DNA from: DATCZB01 sp035513215
GTDB lineage: Bacteria > Pseudomonadota > Gammaproteobacteria > Steroidobacterales > Rariloculaceae
DNA length: 64,000 bases
Reading direction: 5' to 3'
Assembly: GCA_035513215.1 (NCBI GenBank)
Contig: DATKCK010000005.1
Coordinates: 57,011-121,010 of the forward strand
The notes under the pieces are model-generated. The model was not told the DNA's origin. It saw only the letters and a list, made by a program, of their open reading frames with translations, and ran no database searches. Below are positions 1 to 8,131 of this stretch, in pieces; positions within the stretch are counted from its first letter, which is position 1, and each line of letters starts with the position of its first letter. The position numbers and the translations under genes were made by a program.

Positions 1-199
1 GAGCGCCGCAGGGCATCCCAGGAGCCCTGCGACCAGAGGCAAAGCCTGCTTAAAATCAGATATCGTCACGGGACCGATGATAGTTCGCTGTCGATATCAG
101 CAGCAAAGCAAGCGCCGTGACGGTCCCCGGTACCGGCCAGCGTGCCGGCGGACTAATACGCCTGGATATGTGTCAACGAGAGATCAGTCGTTCGGGGCT
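1..199. other. left-edge non-coding or partial-gene region
   Basis: No convincing complete gene lies here. On the minus strand a GTG at 69 opens a frame that runs off the window edge after 23 codons; its residues are hydrophobic and signal-peptide-like (LPLVAGLLG), so it could be the start of an exported protein encoded to the left, but I see no ribosome binding site and cannot name it. A TTGACA on the minus strand at 171-176 has no well-spaced -10. Confidence 0.25.
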
Positions 200-439
200 T
201 CAGAGCGCCGACCTTCCGTCGTCCCAGTCGTCCCAGTCCTGGAGGTGGCTGCGAAGCCATTTGGCTTCCTGAAAATCCTCGATTCGCTGGCGGTTCGAGA
301 GGTTGCTGCGTTTCTTGCGATGGCGACGGCCCGCCTCGTCGACCACGGAATCCGCTGCATCGTGAAGGTCGAAGCCCGGCTCCGCGAACTGATCGGACTC
401 GTCGAACGAGTCGTCTGAGTATTCTCTGTCCTTGATCAT
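200..439 (-). CDS. small acidic protein resembling PA3496-family putative envelope integrity proteins
   Basis: This is a 79-residue soluble protein with no signal peptide or membrane segment. An acidic N-terminal half (DREYSDDSFDESDQ) is followed by a basic stretch (RRHRKKR) and then RRIEDF-like residues (NRQRIEDFQEAKWLR) ending in an acidic Trp-rich tail (LQDWDDWDD). That arrangement (acidic head, Arg-rich linker, RIEDxxE, DDWD-type tail) matches the small proteins annotated as PA3496-family putative envelope integrity proteins in gammaproteobacteria. The role in that family is poorly defined, so no mechanism is claimed. I chose the ATG at 439 because a strong minus-strand promoter lies 60-90 bases upstream; a longer frame reaching 799 runs through the promoter and the next gene. 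It is transcribed divergently from the rimK operon. Confidence 0.6.
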   Translation of the reverse strand: MIKDREYSDDSFDESDQFAEPGFDLHDAADSVVDEAGRRHRKKRSNLSNRQRIEDFQEAKWLRSHLQDWDDWDDGRSAL

Positions 440-498
440 GCCTTGGCCCTCCGGGCCGACGTTGACGGGCGCTAACGGCGCTCGATCGTGCCGAGCGA

Positions 499-526
499 AA
501 TATAGGCGATTTTGCAAGCCTGTCAA
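499..526 (-). promoter_or_regulatory. sigma70-type promoter for the small acidic protein
   Basis: Read on the minus strand, TTGACA (521-526) and TATATT (499-504) are separated by 16 bases, close to the vegetative consensus, and point at the ATG at 439. This is the best-matching promoter in the window. Confidence 0.6.
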
Positions 527-540
527 CGCAAAAATACATT
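512..540 (+). promoter_or_regulatory. possible plus-strand promoter overlapping the divergent one
   Basis: TTGCAA (512-517) and TACATT (535-540) are 17 bases apart and face the deacylase gene. It overlaps the minus-strand promoter, so the two could compete. A second candidate -10 for the same gene lies at 612-617. Confidence 0.35.
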
Positions 541-588
541 TTAAAAACATATAGTTAACTCGGGCTGACGCGGCGTTTCGGAATGCCC

Positions 589-617
589 CTGCCCGGCGCT
601 GGTTTCGTGCGTATGAT
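589..617 (+). promoter_or_regulatory. possible leaderless promoter of the deacylase gene
   Basis: A TATGAT at 612-617, preceded by G, ends 8 bases before the ATG at 626, with a weak -35 (CTGCCC, 589-594) 17 bases upstream. If used, transcription would start at or next to the start codon. No Shine-Dalgarno sequence is visible before this ATG. Confidence 0.35.
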
Positions 618-625
618 TGGCGCGC

Positions 626-1657
626 ATGACACGGGACTACACCATGCGGATTGGCGGGCGCGAAGTCGCGCCCGGCGAGCGGGCGATCGTCGACCTGCCC
701 GTCGCGGATCTTTACACTCACACGCGGTTGACCATGCCCGTTCATGTCGTCAACGGCCGCCGGCCGGGACCGACGTTGTTCATCACCGGTGCCTTGCACG
801 GCGACGAGCTCAATGGCGTCGAGATCGTCAAGCGCGTCCTCGGCGGTCCCGCGCTGCAGCGCCTGCGGGGCTGCCTGCTGGCGGCCCCGATCGTCAACGT
901 GTTCGGCTTCATCAACCGGTCACGTTATCTGCCGGACCGGCGCGACCTGAACCGGTCGTTCCCCGGCCGCGAGAAGGGCTCGATTGCGGCCAGGCTCGCC
1001 TATCTCGTCGCTCGGGAAATCGTCGCCAACTCCGATTTCGGCATCGACCTGCATACCGGCGCCGTCGACCGCGCGAACCTGCCGCAGATCCGGGCCAACC
1101 TCGACGACCCGGAAGTCGTGCGGCTCGCCGAGACCTTCGGCACGCCAGTGATAATCGACGCCAACGCACGCGACGGCACGCTTCGGCAGTTCGCGGCCGA
1201 AAAAGGTGTTCGCGTGCTCGTGTACGAAGGCGGCGAAGCGCTCAGGTTCGACGAGCTGTCGATCCGGGCCGGAGTGCGCGGCATCAGCCGCGTGCTGCGC
1301 GCGCTCGACATGCTGCCGCAGCGTACTGGAAAATCGAGCACGAGAATCGCGCCGATGCGGGCGAACGCGACGACCTGGATCAGAGCGCCTTCGAGCGGCA
1401 TCATCAGAACGGAGTGCCGTCTCGGCGAGCGCGTGCGGGCGGGGCAGGTGCTCGGCGTGGTCTCGGATCCCTTCGGGGAGGTCGAGCTCGAGGTACCGGC
1501 GTCCGGATCGGGAATTGTCATCGGCCGCAGCACCTCACCGCTGACTCATGAAGGCGATGCCTTGTTCCATATCGCGCGATTCGAGGACAACAAGGAAGCC
1601 AAGGCAACGGTGGACGAATTCCAGGAGGCCCATTCCGTGCCGCCCACGTGGGGTTAG
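626..1657 (+). CDS. succinylglutamate desuccinylase/aspartoacylase-family zinc deacylase
   Basis: The 343-residue product belongs to the AstE/AspA branch of M14 metallohydrolases, which cleave amide bonds of N-acyl amino acids or gamma-glutamyl-type conjugates. Zinc ligands are visible: HGDE (H58, E61) and the third His in DLHTG (H143). The C-terminal third (PSSGIIRTECRLGERVRAG) resembles the lipoyl-like beta domain of these enzymes, which caps the active site. An in-frame TTG lies at 617; I prefer the ATG at 626. The gene is 6 bases from the retropepsin-like protease gene and is co-directional with rimK, an arrangement found with RimK systems. The substrate is unknown; an inferred possibility is removal or recycling of glutamate-containing modifications made by RimK. 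Confidence 0.85.
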   Translation: MTRDYTMRIGGREVAPGERAIVDLPVADLYTHTRLTMPVHVVNGRRPGPTLFITGALHGDELNGVEIVKRVLGGPALQRLRGCLLAAPIVNVFGFINRSRYLPDRRDLNRSFPGREKGSIAARLAYLVAREIVANSDFGIDLHTGAVDRANLPQIRANLDDPEVVRLAETFGTPVIIDANARDGTLRQFAAEKGVRVLVYEGGEALRFDELSIRAGVRGISRVLRALDMLPQRTGKSSTRIAPMRANATTWIRAPSSGIIRTECRLGERVRAGQVLGVVSDPFGEVELEVPASGSGIVIGRSTSPLTHEGDALFHIARFEDNKEAKATVDEFQEAHSVPPTWG

Positions 1658-1663
1658 GAGGCG

Positions 1664-2134
1664 ATGGCGGGCCCAGATGACTCCCTGGTGATGCTCGGTT
1701 GGCGCGAGTGGGCAGCCTTGCCGGAGCTCGGACTCGCCCGGATCAAGGCGAAGGTCGACACCGGAGCGCGAACGTCGGCCCTGCACGCGTTCGAGGTCGA
1801 GCCCTTCCAGCGCGACGGCGCCGCGTGGGTCCGATTCAGAATTCACCCGCGGCAGTATCGAACCGATATCGAGGTGACCTGTGAATGGCCGGTCAAGGAT
1901 CGGCGGATCGTCACCGATTCGGGCGGGCACAAGGAAGAGCGCTTCGTGATCGAAACGGCGCTTCGATTGCGCGAGCAGGAATGGCCGGTCGAGCTGACGC
2001 TGACTGCGCGTGACGATATGCGATTTCGTATGCTGCTGGGCCGAACCGCCATCGGGGGCCGGGCGATCGTCGATCCCGCGCGCTCGTACCTGACCAAAGC
2101 GCCCAAACGATCGAAACACGGGAGTGGTGAATGA
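1664..2134 (+). CDS. RimK-associated retropepsin-like protease (RimB type, Pfam PF05618)
   Basis: This 156-residue cytosolic protein is of the family often annotated as putative ATP-dependent zinc protease. It carries the retropepsin-like signature DTGARTSALHA near residue 28, followed by the typical beta-rich core (EVTCEWPVKDRR) and the conserved MLLGRTAI segment near the C-terminus (compare the LLGR motif of single-domain aspartic proteases). It overlaps the rimK start by 4 bases (ATGA), implying translational coupling. In Pseudomonas the equivalent protein acts with RimK and RimA in S6 modification; that role is transferred here by family and context only. Confidence 0.85.
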   Translation: MAGPDDSLVMLGWREWAALPELGLARIKAKVDTGARTSALHAFEVEPFQRDGAAWVRFRIHPRQYRTDIEVTCEWPVKDRRIVTDSGGHKEERFVIETALRLREQEWPVELTLTARDDMRFRMLLGRTAIGGRAIVDPARSYLTKAPKRSKHGSGE

Positions 2135-3036
2135 AGATCGGAATCCTGTCGCGCAACAGAAAGCTGTATTCGACGAGGCGCCTGGTTGAGGCCGCCAGGG
2201 AGAGGGGTCACGAGGTTGTCGTGATCAACCCGTTGCGCTGCTACATGAACATCGTAAGCTTCAAGCCCAGCATCCATTACGACGGAAGGGCGCTTGAGCC
2301 GATCGATGCCGTCATTCCGAGAATCGGCGCATCGATTACCTTCTACGGCACGGCCGTCGTGCGCCAGTTCGAGATGATGGGTGTTTTCTCGCTGAACGAG
2401 TCGGTCGCCATCTCGCGCTCTCGCGACAAGCTGCGATCCTTGCAGCTGCTTGCCCGCAAGGGAATCGGCCTGCCCGTCACCGGTTTCGCCCATTCGCCCG
2501 CCGACACCGAGGACCTGCTCGATGTCGTCGGCGGGGCTCCCGTCGTCGTCAAGCTGCTCGAGGGCACTCAGGGCAAGGGTGTCGTGCTGGCCGGGACCCG
2601 CAAGGCCGCCGAGAGCGTGGTCGAGGCGTTCAGGGGCTTGAAGGCCAGCGTTCTCGTCCAGGAGTTCATCGCCGAGGCGGGTGGGGCGGACATTCGCTGC
2701 TTCGTGATCGGCGAGCGCGTCGTCGCGTCGATGCAGCGGCAGGCGGCTGAGGGTGAGTTCCGGTCGAATCTTCATCGGGGCGGATCGGCCCAGCTCGTCA
2801 AGATCACGCCGGAAGAGCGCTCGACCGCCGTGCGCGCTGCCAAAATCATGGGCTTGAACGTGGCCGGCGTCGATATCCTGAGATCGAATCACGGACCGGT
2901 TGTCATGGAAGTGAACTCTTCGCCGGGACTCGAGGGCATCGAGAAGGCGACGGGCAAGGATGTCGCTGCGCAGATCATCGATTACATAGAGAAGAACGCG
3001 AAGCCCGGACGCACGAAGACGCGCGGGAAGGGTTAG
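2131..3036 (+). CDS. rimK: ribosomal protein S6--L-glutamate ligase RimK
   Basis: This 301-residue ATP-grasp ligase adds glutamate residues to the C-terminus of ribosomal protein S6. The N-terminal domain opens with the typical MKIGILSRNRKLYSTRRL. The ATP-grasp core shows KLLEGTQGKGVVLA (glycine-rich phosphate loop), VQEFIAEAGGADIRCFVIG and the metal-binding VMEVNSSPGLEGIE. Length matches the family. It is the last gene of a three-gene operon and overlaps the upstream protease by 4 bases. The C-terminal tail is basic (KPGRTKTRGKG). Confidence 0.93.
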   Translation: MKIGILSRNRKLYSTRRLVEAARERGHEVVVINPLRCYMNIVSFKPSIHYDGRALEPIDAVIPRIGASITFYGTAVVRQFEMMGVFSLNESVAISRSRDKLRSLQLLARKGIGLPVTGFAHSPADTEDLLDVVGGAPVVVKLLEGTQGKGVVLAGTRKAAESVVEAFRGLKASVLVQEFIAEAGGADIRCFVIGERVVASMQRQAAEGEFRSNLHRGGSAQLVKITPEERSTAVRAAKIMGLNVAGVDILRSNHGPVVMEVNSSPGLEGIEKATGKDVAAQIIDYIEKNAKPGRTKTRGKG

Positions 3037-3105
3037 CTTCGCGCGTCTTCAGATCCGCACGAAGGCGCAGACAAACGGCGACTCTTCGGCGGACATGCGA
3101 AACGG

Positions 3106-3990
3106 CTACGGCGCCTGCTCGCCGTTGACGATCTGAATCCTGAGCGGATCGCCGCTGTCCAGGTGAACGTCGCGTTGCGGAAACGCAATGACGATTCCGT
3201 GCTCGTCGAACAGATCCGAGATTCGGTATCGAATGTCGCTGCGAATCTGTCTGAGCTCGCGTTCACCGCCGACCTCGCTCCAGAAGTAGGCATCGAAGAT
3301 CAGCGCATTGTCGCCGAAATCGTCGAGTATCACTTTCGGTGCCGGTTCCTTGTCGACGGCCGGGTGCTCTTCGACCGCCTGTTGAATCAGCCGCTCGACG
3401 TCTCGCACGGGAGAACCGTAGGCGACGCCGACCTTCACGACCGTGCGGACCCTGCGGTCGATCAGGGTCCAGTTGATGACGGTGTTCTCGAGAATCTTGC
3501 TGTTCGGCACGAGCATGTGAACGCCGTCGACGCGCCGAATTCTGGTCGATCGGTTGCCTATCATTTCGACCGTGCCCGATGCGCCTTCGATCTCGACGAA
3601 GTCGCCGATCTTCACCGGACGTTCCGACATCAGGATCCAGCCGCTGATGAAATTGTTGATGATGTTCTGGGCGCCGAAGCCGACGCCGATAGCCACGGCG
3701 CCCGATACGAACGCAAATGCCGTCAGCGGGACGTGCAGGAACGCGAGAGCGGTGACGACGAGAATGACGAGCAGGGCGTAGTAAATGAGCCTCCGTATCA
3801 GCGCAGCGGCATCGGGCTGAATATGCGTTCTCGCGATGCGTCTGGCGGCGAGCCGCTCGATCCACCGGCTTGCGAACAGGCCGACCGTCAGGAGGACGAG
3901 CACGAGCACGACCTGGCCGACGGTGATCGCGCCGCCCTCGTTCAGCTCGATGAGTTGATAGTTCCAGACACCGAGGAAGGTCTCCCACAT
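3106..3990 (-). CDS. MscS-family mechanosensitive ion channel
   Basis: The 294-residue inner-membrane protein opens on membrane-tension increase and releases solutes. About three transmembrane helices occupy residues 20-120; the pore-lining helix is rich in Gly/Ala (AVAIGVGFGAQNIINNFISG). The beta domain follows with GDFVEIEGASGTVEMIGNRSTRIR, then an alpha/beta C-terminal domain. Length is like E. coli MscS (286 aa). The 3' end is convergent with rimK, 69 bases away. A -10-like TATGAT ends 6 bases before the ATG and no Shine-Dalgarno sequence is visible, so the mRNA may be leaderless. Confidence 0.9.
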   Translation of the reverse strand: MWETFLGVWNYQLIELNEGGAITVGQVVLVLVLLTVGLFASRWIERLAARRIARTHIQPDAAALIRRLIYYALLVILVVTALAFLHVPLTAFAFVSGAVAIGVGFGAQNIINNFISGWILMSERPVKIGDFVEIEGASGTVEMIGNRSTRIRRVDGVHMLVPNSKILENTVINWTLIDRRVRTVVKVGVAYGSPVRDVERLIQQAVEEHPAVDKEPAPKVILDDFGDNALIFDAYFWSEVGGERELRQIRSDIRYRISDLFDEHGIVIAFPQRDVHLDSGDPLRIQIVNGEQAP

Positions 3991-3996
3991 GGCGCA

Positions 3997-4002
3997 ATCA
4001 TA
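3997..4002 (-). promoter_or_regulatory. -10 box abutting the mscS start codon
   Basis: On the minus strand the sequence reads GTATGAT and ends 6 bases before the ATG at 3990. This spacing would place the transcription start at the initiator codon. No clear -35 is seen. Confidence 0.35.
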
Positions 4003-4040
4003 CTATCGTTGCGTTTTGCCGGGGCGCGGCGGTCGACGGA

Positions 4041-4517
4041 TCAGGTTGCCGCTGATTCGTTCTCGCCGCTGCCTATCCACCGGTTCATGAGCTTGCTTGC
4101 GACGAGGTCGCCGGCAACGTTGATCGATGTTCGGCTCATGTCGAGGATTCGATCGACGCCCATCAGCAAGGCCGCGCCCTCGGCAGGGATGCCGACCGTC
4201 GTCAGCACCATCGCGAGAATGACGATGCCGACCCCCGGCGTTGCCGGCGAACCGATCGATGCGCCGACGGCGATGACGACGATCAGCGTGAGCCCGCCGA
4301 TGCCGATATCGACACCGTAGACCTGCGCGAGAAACACGGCGGCGACGCCCTGATAGGGCGCCGCCGTTCATGTTGATCGTGGCGCCGAGCGGAATGACGA
4401 ACTGGGCGACCGAGGTGCGAACGCCGAGCTGCTCCTCGGCCGTCTTGATCGACAAGGGCATGACGGCGGCCGAGCTCGATGTCGAGAACGCGAGCAGCAG
4501 CGGCGCGAGACCGAGGG
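4041..4517 (-). pseudogene. 3' remnant of a dicarboxylate/amino acid:cation symporter (SLC1/DctA-GltP family)
   Basis: Only the C-terminal third of a sodium:dicarboxylate symporter remains. From 4517 the frame reads LLLAFSTSSSAAVMPL (the conserved serine-rich hairpin) and FVIPLGATINMNG. At about 4355-4366 one base is missing and the reading continues in another frame as YQGVAAVFLAQVYG, then VLTTVGIPAEGAALLMGVD and RILDMSRTSINVAGD up to the stop at 4041. Everything upstream of the serine-rich motif is absent: the remnant directly abuts the stop codon of the SnoaL-like gene, so a deletion has fused the two. With no N-terminal membrane region and a frameshift, it cannot make a transporter. Confidence 0.88.
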
Positions 4518-5102
4518 CTATTGCGGCTGGCGCAGCCCCGGACCGGGACCGGGGTTGACGACCGGATTCTCGAGTCCGCCGACCCACTCTTCGACCTGCT
4601 CGTTGTAGATCTTACGCAGGCTGAACAGCCATTCGCCGTCGACCTTGACGAGCTCGTCCTCGTAATGGCCGAAGGAGTTCAATTGGGCGGCACGATCCGG
4701 ATTGTCGTTGCCCATATGGAACCAGTTGGCCGTGTCCGTTGCGCGATCGCCGTCGATCTCGATCACGATGTTCGTGATGTTGTGGCGTCCGGCGGCCGGC
4801 CTCAAGCCTGACGTATCCTCGGCGCGTTGCTCCGCCGCGCTCTCGCGCATGCCCCTGACCATTGCCGCGATCGCTTCGCGTCCGCGAATCTTGCCGGCTC
4901 CGTAGTCGAGCACTCCGTCCTCCGTGAAAGTCGCTGCGTACGCTTCCGGATCGCGAAAGTCGAGCGCGAACATATAGCGCGCCTGAAGATCCTCGATCTC
5001 GGCCCTATCCTCGGCGTAGGTATCGGCTGCGGCCGGGCCCGCCGCGAGCGCAAGGGATCCGAGCATCGCAGCGCTGCTTCGCCAGTTCGTCGTTGATCTC
5101 AT
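4518..5102 (-). CDS. secreted SnoaL/NTF2-like domain protein
   Basis: This 194-residue protein has a signal peptide (residues 1-26, ending LALAAGPAAA) and an NTF2-like domain (IEDLQARYMFALDFRD, FTEDGVLDYG, GREAIAAMV, then HNITNIVIEIDGDRA). Such cone-shaped domains act as isomerases, dehydratases or ligand binders; nothing shows which applies here. I chose the ATG at 5102 because GGGGGA lies 7 bases upstream and the signal peptide begins there; a longer frame starts at 5135. The C-terminus ends in a Pro/Gly-rich tail (NPGPGPG) immediately before the deleted symporter remnant, so the tail itself may be affected by the junction. Confidence 0.75.
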   Translation of the reverse strand: MRSTTNWRSSAAMLGSLALAAGPAAADTYAEDRAEIEDLQARYMFALDFRDPEAYAATFTEDGVLDYGAGKIRGREAIAAMVRGMRESAAEQRAEDTSGLRPAAGRHNITNIVIEIDGDRATDTANWFHMGNDNPDRAAQLNSFGHYEDELVKVDGEWLFSLRKIYNEQVEEWVGGLENPVVNPGPGPGLRQPQ

Positions 5103-5200
5103 TGTCGTTCCCCCGAACATTCGTCGAAAGCTCATGATAGTTTCGCGATCGGCCGTCGAGCAACGCCGGCAGCAGTGCTTCTACGAGACGATTCCGATCG

Positions 5201-5680
5201 TCATTCGACGGCGCAGTCGCCGAGGTACATTTCCGGTCGCGATGTGAAGCCCGGAAGGCGAACCCGAGTGTACTCGTGACGCGTGTGCACGGCCTTGAGG
5301 CGCCCTTCGGTCGTGGCCTCCGCCAGAATCGTCGTCAGATACAGGGGGCCCGAGTTCAGCGTCTGCATGAAATGCAGGTAACCTTCGGCGTAACGGACAA
5401 CGATATAGGACGCTCCGAAGCGGCCCTCGGCCTCTGCCGTGCCCGACTCGACGTCGATATCGAAAAACAACGCCGTGAACTCCACGGGCTCGGCGCTGAA
5501 TTCCGTCGTGTCGGCGTTCCAGTCGCCGGTGGCAAGCTGCGAAAAGCGGCAGTCGACGCGCACGGCGTTCCGGAGGCGATCCTGAAGCTCCCTGTTCTGC
5601 GCGGAGGCGGAAGCCGGCAACGCCGCCGAGGCCAAAGCGGCGATCAGCATCGCTGGAATCGGCTTCATCATGGCTGGCAT
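5201..5680 (-). CDS. secreted protein of unknown function
   Basis: The 159-residue product has a signal peptide (about residues 1-27, ending LPASASAQ) and then a compact beta-rich domain with two Cys (DCRFSQL and LGDCAVE) that could form a disulfide. The segments EPVEFTALFFDIDVESGTAEAEGRFG and LNSGPLYLTTILAEATTEG suggest a beta barrel or sandwich. I do not recognise a named family. An internal ATG at 5668 (MKPIPAM) is an equally good start and gives a more typical signal peptide. Confidence 0.6.
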   Translation of the reverse strand: MPAMMKPIPAMLIAALASAALPASASAQNRELQDRLRNAVRVDCRFSQLATGDWNADTTEFSAEPVEFTALFFDIDVESGTAEAEGRFGASYIVVRYAEGYLHFMQTLNSGPLYLTTILAEATTEGRLKAVHTRHEYTRVRLPGFTSRPEMYLGDCAVE

Positions 5681-5779
5681 TCTGGCACGAACCGCATCGT
5701 TTCACTATCGAGCGGCCCGGTTTGACCGGCCCTCGCTCTCGCACGGATAATCCGGGGCGCCATTCGGGGGTTCTTTCGA

Positions 5780-6304
5780 TTGAAGAGATTCCTATCGATT
5801 CTATGCGCCATCGTCGCGCCAGCGCTGATCGCCGGCGCGCAGCCGATGGCCGGCGCGCCGTTCGAGGAGCAACTCAAGCATCTGTTCCCCGAGGCGGTCA
5901 GCTTTTCGGAGAAGGATGGCACGCCGCCGCATTACAAGGCGTACGGACCGCCGCAAGACGGGGGCGAGCCCGAGCTGCTCGGTCTCGTGTTCTGGACGAC
6001 CGAGCTCGATCCGCTCGAGCGGGGGTACGACGGGCCGATCCAGTTGCTCGTCGGCATGGATACGAGGGGCATTCTCACGCGGGTCATCGTGACCGATCAC
6101 CGGGAACCGTACGGGTATTTCTCCGTCGAGCTGCCCGAGTTTGCCGAGCAATTCGAAGGCAAGAACATCCGGGATCGTTTTCGCTACGGCGAGGATATCG
6201 ATGCGATCTCCCGCGCGACGGTAACCGTCGTGAGCGCGAGCCGTGCCGTGCGCAACAGCGCGAGGCGCGCGGCGACGGCGCATCTGGCGCCGCCGGCACA
6301 ATGA
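5780..6304 (+). CDS. exported FMN-binding domain protein (flavinylation type)
   Basis: A 174-residue protein starting at TTG (5780), with a signal sequence (MKRFLSILCAIVAPALIAGA) and a single FMN-binding domain of the NosR/RnfG/NqrC kind. The segment DAISRATVTVVS near residue 140 resembles the S/T-x-A-T-S/T site whose Thr receives FMN covalently from ApbE in this family. Other family features are GLVFWTTEL and VIVTDHREPYGYF. It overlaps the next gene by 4 bases (ATGA), so the two are translationally coupled and together correspond to a split NosR: flavin domain on one chain, iron-sulfur membrane domain on the other. No apbE lies in the window. Confidence 0.82.
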   Translation: MKRFLSILCAIVAPALIAGAQPMAGAPFEEQLKHLFPEAVSFSEKDGTPPHYKAYGPPQDGGEPELLGLVFWTTELDPLERGYDGPIQLLVGMDTRGILTRVIVTDHREPYGYFSVELPEFAEQFEGKNIRDRFRYGEDIDAISRATVTVVSASRAVRNSARRAATAHLAPPAQ

Positions 6305-7272
6305 GCTTCGCGGGACGCCACGGCACCGGCCTCGGGAGCGGACCCGGCGCAACGCTGGGCGTGCTCGGTGCGGCGCTTTCTGTCGATGCGATGGCGCAGG
6401 AATCTCCGGATGCGTCCGAGTCATGGAACTTCGATGACTTCGAAGACGCCGATCCGACACTGCTCGAGCTCGCCGTCGCCCAGGCGCCGGACATGTTGCT
6501 CTTCGCCGCGTTCGCGACACTCGTGATGGTCAGCTTCCTGCGCAAGAGCGTGCCGCTCAAATACGCGACGCTCGTCTTCGCGGTAGTCTACCTCGGTTTC
6601 TACAAGAGTCATCTCCTGTCGATCACCAACGTCCTGGGATCGTTGACGGGCACTTTTCCGCTGCACGCCGAGAGCCTCGGCTTCTCGGCGCTCGTCGTCT
6701 TCGGCGTGGTCACGACGATTCTCTGGGGTCGCGTCTACTGCGGCAGAGTCTGCGCCTTCGGCGCGCTGACGCAGCTCATCGATGCCGTCGTCCCGAAGCG
6801 ATTCCAGATCGAGATCTCACCGGCGCTCGAGCACCGCGCGGGCTATATCAAGTACGTCATCCTGTTCGGGGCGATCGGCTATTACCTGCTGACGCACGAG
6901 AACGCGTTTTATCGGTACATCGAACCCTTCTGGATGTTCTCGTTCGAGGCGGGCGCCGTGCTCTGGGTCGGTCTCGGCATCCTGCTCGTTGCCAGCGTCT
7001 TCGTCCGCAATCTGTACTGCCGCTTCCTGTGTCCGCTCGGCGCCGCGCTCGGGCTCGTCTCGGCGCTGTCGATCTTCAAGATCAAGCGATGGTCGGAGTG
7101 CAGCACGTGCAAGCTTTGCGAGAACGCTTGCGAATGGGGCGCCATTCGCAATCGCAAGATCATCATGCCGGAGTGCGTGCGTTGCGACGATTGCGAGATT
7201 CTGTACGCAAGCAAGACCAGGTGCCCGCACTGGTTGCTCGATGCAAAGAAGAAACGCCTTCGCACTTCTTGA
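6301..7272 (+). CDS. NosR-like polytopic membrane protein with 4Fe-4S motifs
   Basis: This 323-residue membrane protein has five to six hydrophobic segments between residues 60 and 250 and cysteine clusters typical of NosR/NapH: GRVYCGRVCAFGAL, LYCRFLCPLGAA, then a ferredoxin-like region CSTCKLCENACEWG and CVRCDDCEILYASKTRCP. It should pass electrons between the membrane and periplasmic flavin. It starts inside the stop codon of the FMN-binding gene. No nitrous oxide reductase genes are nearby, so the NosR likeness is structural and not evidence of denitrification. The VTC-type gene follows after 46 bases on the same strand. Confidence 0.85.
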   Translation: MSFAGRHGTGLGSGPGATLGVLGAALSVDAMAQESPDASESWNFDDFEDADPTLLELAVAQAPDMLLFAAFATLVMVSFLRKSVPLKYATLVFAVVYLGFYKSHLLSITNVLGSLTGTFPLHAESLGFSALVVFGVVTTILWGRVYCGRVCAFGALTQLIDAVVPKRFQIEISPALEHRAGYIKYVILFGAIGYYLLTHENAFYRYIEPFWMFSFEAGAVLWVGLGILLVASVFVRNLYCRFLCPLGAALGLVSALSIFKIKRWSECSTCKLCENACEWGAIRNRKIIMPECVRCDDCEILYASKTRCPHWLLDAKKKRLRTS

Positions 7273-7318
7273 TGTTGCGTGCGTTTCAAAAAGCGGACGA
7301 ATGACGTAAGTTTCCGTA

Positions 7319-8131
7319 ATGTTACGGGACAGCTCAAGCTCGAGATCAGCCGGCTCGCCCGAGTGGCAGGCGATGCTCGGCCGGTTCGAGACGGTGGAGC
7401 TCGACCGGATCTCGGCGCTTGCGACCGACCACCGGATCGATACGAAGTTCATGCTTCGCGAGGAGGCGGCGTTCGACGTCGTCGCCGGGCTGCTCGGCCA
7501 CTATCGCGTGCTCGATATCGACGGGCGGCGATTCACGACCTATCGCACGCAGTACTTCGATACCGAGTCGCTCGCGCTCTACCGGTGTCATCACATCGGC
7601 GCTTGGGACCGCTACAAGGTCAGAACGCGCAGCTATTCGAACACGGGATTGTCGTTCGTCGAGGTCAAGCGCAGGTTGCGGCGCGGCGTGACGAGGAAGG
7701 TGCGTCAGCCGACCACGTACTTCGAGACGGCCCTGCGTCCCGCGTCGCGGGCGTTCGTCGACGTGCATTGCACGGTAGGCGCAGCTGGACTGGTCCCCGC
7801 GCTACTCAACAATTTCGATCGGATCTGTCTCGTCAGCGAGACGGCTCCGGAACGCCTGACCATCGATCTCAATATCGAGTTCGAGGCGGATTCCGGGCCC
7901 GTTCGCCTGCCGGGGATTGCGGTGGCCGAGCTCAAGCAGCAAAGAAACGGTCACAATCCGAGGGACACCACCTTTCTTCGGGGAATGCGCGCGATCAATG
8001 CCCGCCCGACCGGCTTCAGCAAGTACTGCGTGGGCCTGCTGATGACCCGTCGCGGCATCAAGCACAATCTCTTCAAGCCGCAGCTCAGGAGGCTCGAGCA
8101 TCTGATGGAGGAACGAAATGTCGTCTGCTGA
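7319..8131 (+). CDS. VTC-domain polyphosphate polymerase-like protein
   Basis: The 270-residue protein matches the bacterial VTC (polyphosphate polymerase) domain, a tunnel-fold enzyme of the CYTH superfamily that in yeast Vtc4 makes polyphosphate from ATP. Visible hallmarks: RIDTKFML near the N-terminus, FTTYRTQYFDTESLALY, the basic RYKVRTRSY, the acidic-basic FVEVKRR and the late AELKQQR. I see no membrane segment. An internal ATG at 7373 (MLGRFETVEL) is a plausible alternative start since family members begin near the RFETxxLD motif. The stop overlaps the DUF4956 gene by 14 bases, a pairing common for bacterial VTC proteins. Confidence 0.85.
   Translation: MLRDSSSSRSAGSPEWQAMLGRFETVELDRISALATDHRIDTKFMLREEAAFDVVAGLLGHYRVLDIDGRRFTTYRTQYFDTESLALYRCHHIGAWDRYKVRTRSYSNTGLSFVEVKRRLRRGVTRKVRQPTTYFETALRPASRAFVDVHCTVGAAGLVPALLNNFDRICLVSETAPERLTIDLNIEFEADSGPVRLPGIAVAELKQQRNGHNPRDTTFLRGMRAINARPTGFSKYCVGLLMTRRGIKHNLFKPQLRRLEHLMEERNVVC

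Noticed and set aside
6301..7272. A nitrous oxide reduction (nos) locus because of the NosR-like protein
   Set aside because: No nosZ, nosD, nosF or nosY genes occur nearby, and the protein lacks the fused flavin domain; the likeness is only to the electron-transfer module.
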